From Bacillota bacterium (GTDB lineage Bacteria > Bacillota > Clostridia > Christensenellales > Aristaeellaceae), in the NCBI GenBank assembly GCA_023416655.1, contig JAEZHK010000013.1, forward strand, positions 41,855 through 105,854: a stretch of 64,000 nt of DNA, in the 5' to 3' direction. Below, piece by piece: positions 60,577-64,000 of the stretch. Made by a program: the position numbers and the translations under genes. The notes under the pieces are model-generated. The model saw only the letters and a list, made by a program, of their open reading frames with translations. It was not told the origin of the DNA and searched no databases. The first letter of the stretch is position 1. Each line of letters opens with the position of its first letter.

Positions 60577-61323
60577 TCATAGGGCGGCGCGCACCTCGAG
60601 CGCCAGCGCGACGCGCCTCGTCGTCAGGTTTTCCAGCCACGGCATCCCAAACAGTTCACGCATCTCGTCCGGCTCGTTGATCGTCCAGGCCGAGATTCGC
60701 ACGCCCGCCCCGCCCAGCCGGTTCAGGTATGGCCGGACGAAAGGCCTTGGCGGCAGGTTCAGCGCGCGGATGTCGAGTCCCTTGCAGGTTTCGATCAGCT
60801 TTTCGATCCACGGTGTCAGGTCTCTGCCCATGAAGCTGCGCACCACGTCCCAGGGGGGCGCGCCCAAGGGTACGCCGGTGGGGTCTTTTTCGCGGTACAG
60901 TTCGCACAGGATTTCTTCAATATTCAGGTACACCCGCGCGCGCCGGGCGATGAAAGGATCGTCCGCCAGCTGACGCGGCGTCAGGCTGCCCGAGAACGAC
61001 AGCTGGCCGTCCCCGAGACCGCAGTCTTCAGCCAGCGTAATCACATCGCGCGCCAGTCCATATTCCTTTAAATCGCAGTTGATGCCCACATTCGGGTGTT
61101 TTTTGATTTCAAGAAGCGCGGCCATGAGCGTCACCAGCCCGGCGGGGTCGGCCGCCGCGTCGTGCGACAGCATCAGGCCTTGCCCCGCCACGCGACGCAC
61201 ATCCACTTCCACCAGGTCCGCGCCCAGTCCGACGCCGCGCAGGATGGCCGCCATGGAACCGTCGGCGGTGCCCTCACAGCCCGAGTGCGCGGTGATGGTC
61301 GGCCTCATACCAATGGAGAACAT
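60577..61323 (-). CDS. Glycerophosphodiester phosphodiesterase family protein
   Basis: A 248-residue GDPD-fold enzyme, releasing glycerol 3-phosphate (or another phosphate half) from phosphodiesters. Active-site pattern: 'TAHSGCEGTADGS' (His13, Glu17) and 'ADLVEVDVR' with 'MLSHDAAAD' (second His); the usual 'HRGxxxxxPENT' is here 'HSGCEGT'. No signal peptide, so it acts inside. The start at 61323 and its GGAG site lie inside repeat A4; an inner ATG at 61308 is the alternative. First gene of the ABC operon, divergent from LacI-PfkB. Confidence 0.85.
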   Translation of the reverse strand: MFSIGMRPTITAHSGCEGTADGSMAAILRGVGLGADLVEVDVRRVAGQGLMLSHDAAADPAGLVTLMAALLEIKKHPNVGINCDLKEYGLARDVITLAEDCGLGDGQLSFSGSLTPRQLADDPFIARRARVYLNIEEILCELYREKDPTGVPLGAPPWDVVRSFMGRDLTPWIEKLIETCKGLDIRALNLPPRPFVRPYLNRLGGAGVRISAWTINEPDEMRELFGMPWLENLTTRRVALALEVRAAL

Positions 61324-61466
61324 AAATCACTCCAAAGCGGCGAGGGATTTTTGATGCGGCGCAAGGAGCCGGAGCGAGGAATAGCAGCGCCATTTTGAGC
61401 GGTAGGCGACACTGCGCCGCGCGAAAAGACCCGGCGCAACGAGTGATTTATGCTTGGAGTTGGTAT
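61307..61466. repeat. Structured repeat family A, copy 4
   Basis: A 160-bp element with ends ATACCAA/TTGGTAT and a perfect 12-bp second stem CATAAATCACTC/GAGTGATTTATG. Inside are CAAAGCGGCGA, GGGATTTTT/AAAAGACCC, GCGGCGCA/TGCGCCGC and the core AGGAGCCGGAGCG...AGGAATAGCAGCGCC...AGGCGACAC. Almost identical to copy 5 at 63873. Confidence 0.88.
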
Positions 61467-61549
61467 CAACATTCGTTCCCCTCTTTCGTTTTCGGGGTGT
61501 TGCCGGGCGCGCCGGTAGGGATGCTCCGCGGGGGCCTGTAACAAAGAAA

Positions 61550-61604
61550 TTGACATTTCAGAGGCGATGCACTATACTAATGATGAAAAATGAAACCGGT
61601 TGTA
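61550..61604 (+). promoter_or_regulatory. Promoter and probable operator of the LacI-PfkB pair
   Basis: TTGACA (61550-61555), 17 bp, TATACT (61573-61578), then TGAAACCGGTTGTA at 61591-61604, centred on the palindrome AACCGGTT with the central CG typical of LacI-family operators. The rest of 61467-61698 is leader sequence with a GAATGCA/TGCATTC dyad. Confidence 0.75.
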
Positions 61605-61698
61605 ATTGGCGATGACAACAGTATATACGATATTCATGAAGAATGCAAGGGGTTTTTGAAGCGATTCCTGCATTCCGCGAAGAGGTGGCGTGAAGAAC

Positions 61699-62802
61699 AT
61701 GCAAACAACAAAATTGAGCGACATCGCCAGGCTGGCCGGGGTATCCAAGGCAACGGCCTCGAGGGCCTTGGCCAACTCCCCGCTGGTGCGCGAAGCGACC
61801 CGGCAGCACATTCAGCGCATCGCCAAGGAACAGGGCTATGTGCCCAACGCGCTGGCCCAAGCGGTCGCCACGAAGCGGTCGGGCATCATCGGGATGTGCA
61901 TTTATCGCAAGCAGCTGCCCTACTTCGCGCATACGTTCTTCGGCCCGCTGCTGGACGGCGCGATTTCCGAGGCCAAAAAACTCGGCTACCACATCGTAGT
62001 CACGTCCACCAGTCAGGACTTCGACACCTTTGACGAGCACTTCATTCAGGACAGCATCGACGGCGCGATTTTGACCTCCTTCACGCCGCTGGAGGCCGTT
62101 GCGGAATTCAAGCGGCGGCGCATCCCGCTGGTGCTGGTCAACGACGTGCTCAAGACCGAAAACAACGCGTTCATCATTCAGGACGACTACGGCGGGGCGG
62201 CGGCCATGATGGACCATCTGTTCGAACGGGGCCACAAAAGCATCGCCTTCCTGAGCGACCGCCTGAGCCACGTCAGCTACCACCTGCGCTACCTCGCCTA
62301 CCTGCACGCGCACCACCGCCGCGGCGTGAACGTGTACAATAATCCAAATTTGCCGACAAGGGATCTGTGGGGCGACTTCCCGCGCCTCGACATCGACGCG
62401 GCCAAGCTGAAGCTGTTCGGCCTTGAGCCGCACGCGGTGGAGGGCACGCCGCTCATTATGACGGACACCACGGCCGAGTCCGGCGCGAACGCCATAAACG
62501 AACTGCTCCGGGCCGGAAACCTGCCCACGGCCATCTTCGCCTCGTCGGACAGCCTGGCCATCGGCGCGCTGCGCGCGCTGCACAAAAAGGGCTTACGCGT
62601 GCCGGAGGACATCGCGGTGGCCGGATTCGACGACATCGCGCTGGCGGAGAGCGTCTGGCCGCCGCTGACCACCGTCAAGGCCGGGCCGTTTGAGATGGGG
62701 CGGATCGCCACCCGGGAATTGGTCAGGCAGATCGAAGAACCCGAGCTGGAAAGCCGCGTCCTGAAAGTCGCCACAAAGCTGGTCGTCCGGGAAAGCACGT
62801 GA
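61699..62802 (+). CDS. LacI-family transcriptional regulator
   Basis: A 367-residue regulator. Helix-turn-helix 'TTKLSDIARLAGVSKATASR' and hinge 'VPNALAQAVATKRSGIIGMC', then a type I periplasmic-fold effector domain ('VTSTSQDFDTFDEHFIQDSI', 'LVLVNDVLKTE', 'AVAGFDDIALAESVWPPLTT'). ATG 61699 has GAGGTGG about ten bases upstream; GTG 61690 is an alternative. It overlaps nothing but is 14 bp from the PfkB start, so the two are coupled. It likely represses itself, PfkB and the divergent GDPD/ABC operon. Confidence 0.9.
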   Translation: MQTTKLSDIARLAGVSKATASRALANSPLVREATRQHIQRIAKEQGYVPNALAQAVATKRSGIIGMCIYRKQLPYFAHTFFGPLLDGAISEAKKLGYHIVVTSTSQDFDTFDEHFIQDSIDGAILTSFTPLEAVAEFKRRRIPLVLVNDVLKTENNAFIIQDDYGGAAAMMDHLFERGHKSIAFLSDRLSHVSYHLRYLAYLHAHHRRGVNVYNNPNLPTRDLWGDFPRLDIDAAKLKLFGLEPHAVEGTPLIMTDTTAESGANAINELLRAGNLPTAIFASSDSLAIGALRALHKKGLRVPEDIAVAGFDDIALAESVWPPLTTVKAGPFEMGRIATRELVRQIEEPELESRVLKVATKLVVREST

Positions 62803-62816
62803 AAGGGGCGGTACGC

Positions 62817-63704
62817 ATGAGCCAATATGACTCGCTGATCCTGGGCCAGGTCTCGCTGGACATCAATGTGGACCACAAAGGCCACGCCGTTCATGAAGTC
62901 GGCGGCGCGGTGGTGGCATCCGGTTTCACGGCTTCGGCGCTGGGGCACAAAACCTGCGTCCTGCCCAAGGCGAACCTGGAGCAGGTGGACCTTGCCGCGC
63001 TTTTCTCGCGGGCGGCCAACGTCGACGTAATCCCGCTTTCAAGCCCCAACTGCACGTCCATTGAAAACGTGTACCACACGGCGGACAAGGAAAAACGCAC
63101 CTGCCGAGCGATCAGCCGGATCGAGCCGTACCGCCTTACAGAAATGCCCGATGTGGACGCGTCCGTCATCCACATCGCGGGACTCATGCGCGGCGACTTT
63201 GGCGGCGAGATCATTAGGTGGGCGTCGGGCCGGGCCAAATGCGCGCTGGACGTGCAGTGCATGCTGCGCTGCGCCGAAGGGCCGGAGGGGATCATGGCGT
63301 TCCACGACTGGCCGGAGAAGCTCAAGTACCTGCCGCTGATCCATTTTCTGAAAACAGACGCCGCGGAGGCGGAGATTATGACAGGCCTTCAAGACCGGCG
63401 CGAGGCCGCGAAGGCGCTTAACGGCTGGGGCGCGCGCGAGGTCATGATCACCCACAACACCGAAGCGATCATTTACGACGGCGAACGCTTTTACGCGGAG
63501 CCGCTCGTGCCGCGCAACCTGTCCGGCCGCACGGGCCGGGGCGACACCTGCTTCTCCGCGTACATCACCGAACGGCTCTCCCGGCCCATCGGGGAGGCGC
63601 TCCTCACCGCCGCCGCGCTGGTGTCGCTGAAAATGGAAACCCCCGGCCCGTTTACCGGGACGAGGGCGGATGTGCAAGGCTACATTCGGGCGTTTTATCG
63701 CTGA
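62817..63704 (+). CDS. PfkB-family carbohydrate kinase
   Basis: A 295-residue ribokinase-fold sugar or nucleoside kinase. N-terminal 'SLILGQVSLDINVDHKGHAV' and 'VGGAVVASGFTASALGHKTC'; the C-terminal PfkB signature with the catalytic Asp is 'LSGRTGRGDTCFSAYITERL' (usual form DTxGAGD). The start at 62817 is preceded by AAAGGGGCGG. Its link with GDPD and the importer suggests that it phosphorylates a sugar or polyol released from an imported phosphodiester; this is inference. Confidence 0.88.
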   Translation: MSQYDSLILGQVSLDINVDHKGHAVHEVGGAVVASGFTASALGHKTCVLPKANLEQVDLAALFSRAANVDVIPLSSPNCTSIENVYHTADKEKRTCRAISRIEPYRLTEMPDVDASVIHIAGLMRGDFGGEIIRWASGRAKCALDVQCMLRCAEGPEGIMAFHDWPEKLKYLPLIHFLKTDAAEAEIMTGLQDRREAAKALNGWGAREVMITHNTEAIIYDGERFYAEPLVPRNLSGRTGRGDTCFSAYITERLSRPIGEALLTAAALVSLKMETPGPFTGTRADVQGYIRAFYR

Positions 63705-63725
63705 TCTCCACCGGGTTCAAGGCTG

Positions 63726-63754
63726 TTAGCTGTTCCGTGGTTATATGATATAAT
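63726..63754 (+). promoter_or_regulatory. Promoter-like site after PfkB
   Basis: TTAGCT (63726-63731), 17 bp, TATAAT (63749-63754). Weak -35, perfect -10. It would transcribe a short frame (63766) and a terminator-like hairpin. Confidence 0.4.
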
Positions 63755-63765
63755 GCGTCTATGAC

Positions 63766-63921
63766 ATGATCCGCGAAAACCTGGACGCGGATGGGCGGCT
63801 ACCGCCCCTCTTTTCCCTGTCACGCGAAAAGACCGCCCGAACGAGCTTTGCTTCATCTGCTGGAAGGCGCGCAATACCAATGGAGAACATAAATCACTCC
63901 AAAGCGGCGAGGGATTTTTGA
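63766..63921 (+). pseudogene. Short frame truncated by repeat A5 (uncertain)
   Basis: An open frame of 51 codons beginning MIRENLDADGRLPPLFSLSR, right after the promoter-like site. Its last 14 codons lie inside repeat A5, which supplies the stop. No ribosome site is seen. It could be the start of a gene interrupted by the repeat, or no gene at all. Confidence 0.25.
63793..63818 (+). terminator. Terminator-like hairpin
   Basis: GGGCGG (63793-63798) pairs with CCGCCC (63802-63807), followed by CTCTTTTCCC. With the promoter at 63726 it would give an RNA of about 55 bases. Confidence 0.4.
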
Positions 63922-64000
63922 TGCGGCGCAAGGAGCCGAAGCGAGGAATAGCAGCGCTATTTTGAGCGGAAGGCGACACTGCGGCCCGCAAAAAGACCCG
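63873..64000. repeat. Structured repeat family A, copy 5 (cut by window edge)
   Basis: The first 128 bases of an element almost identical to A4: ATACCAAT, CATAAATCACTC, CAAAGCGGCGA, GGGATTTTT, GCGGCGCA, AGGAGCCGAAGCG, AGGAATAGCAGCGCTATTT, AGGCGACAC, AAAAGACCC. With A4 it brackets the LacI-PfkB pair as a direct repeat. Confidence 0.85.

Noticed and set aside
1..64000. Retron, DGR or other reverse-transcriptase-based systems behind the repeats
   Set aside because: No reverse transcriptase, transposase, integrase or REP-associated Y1 (RAYT/IS200-type) gene was found in any frame, so no mobilising protein for the repeat families can be named from this window.

Overview
The window looks like chromosomal DNA of a GC-rich, strictly anaerobic Clostridia-type Bacillota. 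Supporting this are [FeFe] hydrogenases, a glycyl radical enzyme with its radical-SAM activase, many ABC importers, perfect sigma-A promoters and GGAGG ribosome sites. A Christensenellales or Oscillospirales relative is a guess only.

Layout. 0-4.3 kb is the regulatory and early end of a decayed Mu-like prophage: a LexA/S24-type repressor, an operator inside a consensus promoter, an XRE-like protein, a Mor activator, three Mu gp25-27-like small proteins and the start of a terminase. No transposase genes lie between repressor and Mor. 4.5-15.8 kb holds an acidic-tailed flavodoxin, a glycyl radical enzyme/activase operon with a ribose-type ABC importer, a divergent LacI regulator and deoC. 16.2-22.8 kb holds an orphan MtaB methanol methyltransferase, panE, alpha-amylase, a polysaccharide deacetylase, an ASCH protein and an EamA transporter. 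23-28 kb is a livKHMGF branched-chain amino-acid importer. 28.3-29.7 kb is a DUF6179/DUF6323-like pair. 30-35.3 kb is a dppABCDF peptide importer. 35.6-38 kb holds a His/Cys-rich metal-binding protein and an MFS exporter. 38.2-45.6 kb is a hydrogen operon: a sensory [FeFe] hydrogenase HydS, a SpoIIE-type phosphatase and the electron-bifurcating HydABC with a small ferredoxin. It is followed by an iron alcohol dehydrogenase and a LysR regulator. 48.4 kb is tRNA-Arg(CCG), then a 1720-residue, lower-GC, repeat-built surface protein. 54.3-63.7 kb holds a YczE-type membrane protein and an ABC importer with GDPD, GNAT and MgtC genes, divergent from a LacI-PfkB pair.

The most unusual signal is between genes. 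At least five families of 60-200 bp modular hairpin elements are scattered through the intergenic gaps. Two of them (called A and B here) keep conserved unpaired motifs while their stems change sequence yet stay complementary between copies, which is what selection on a folded nucleic acid leaves behind. They sit repeatedly at substrate-binding-protein/permease boundaries and convergent gene ends. One copy supplies the ribosome site and start codon of a gene.

Genes work together as importer-catabolism modules (sugar import with a radical enzyme and LacI; a phosphodiester- or polyol-type import with GDPD, PfkB and LacI), fermentative hydrogen and alcohol metabolism (HydABC, HydS, Fe-ADH), and peptide/amino-acid uptake. 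All functions are read from sequence motifs and recalled family knowledge; no search was run.
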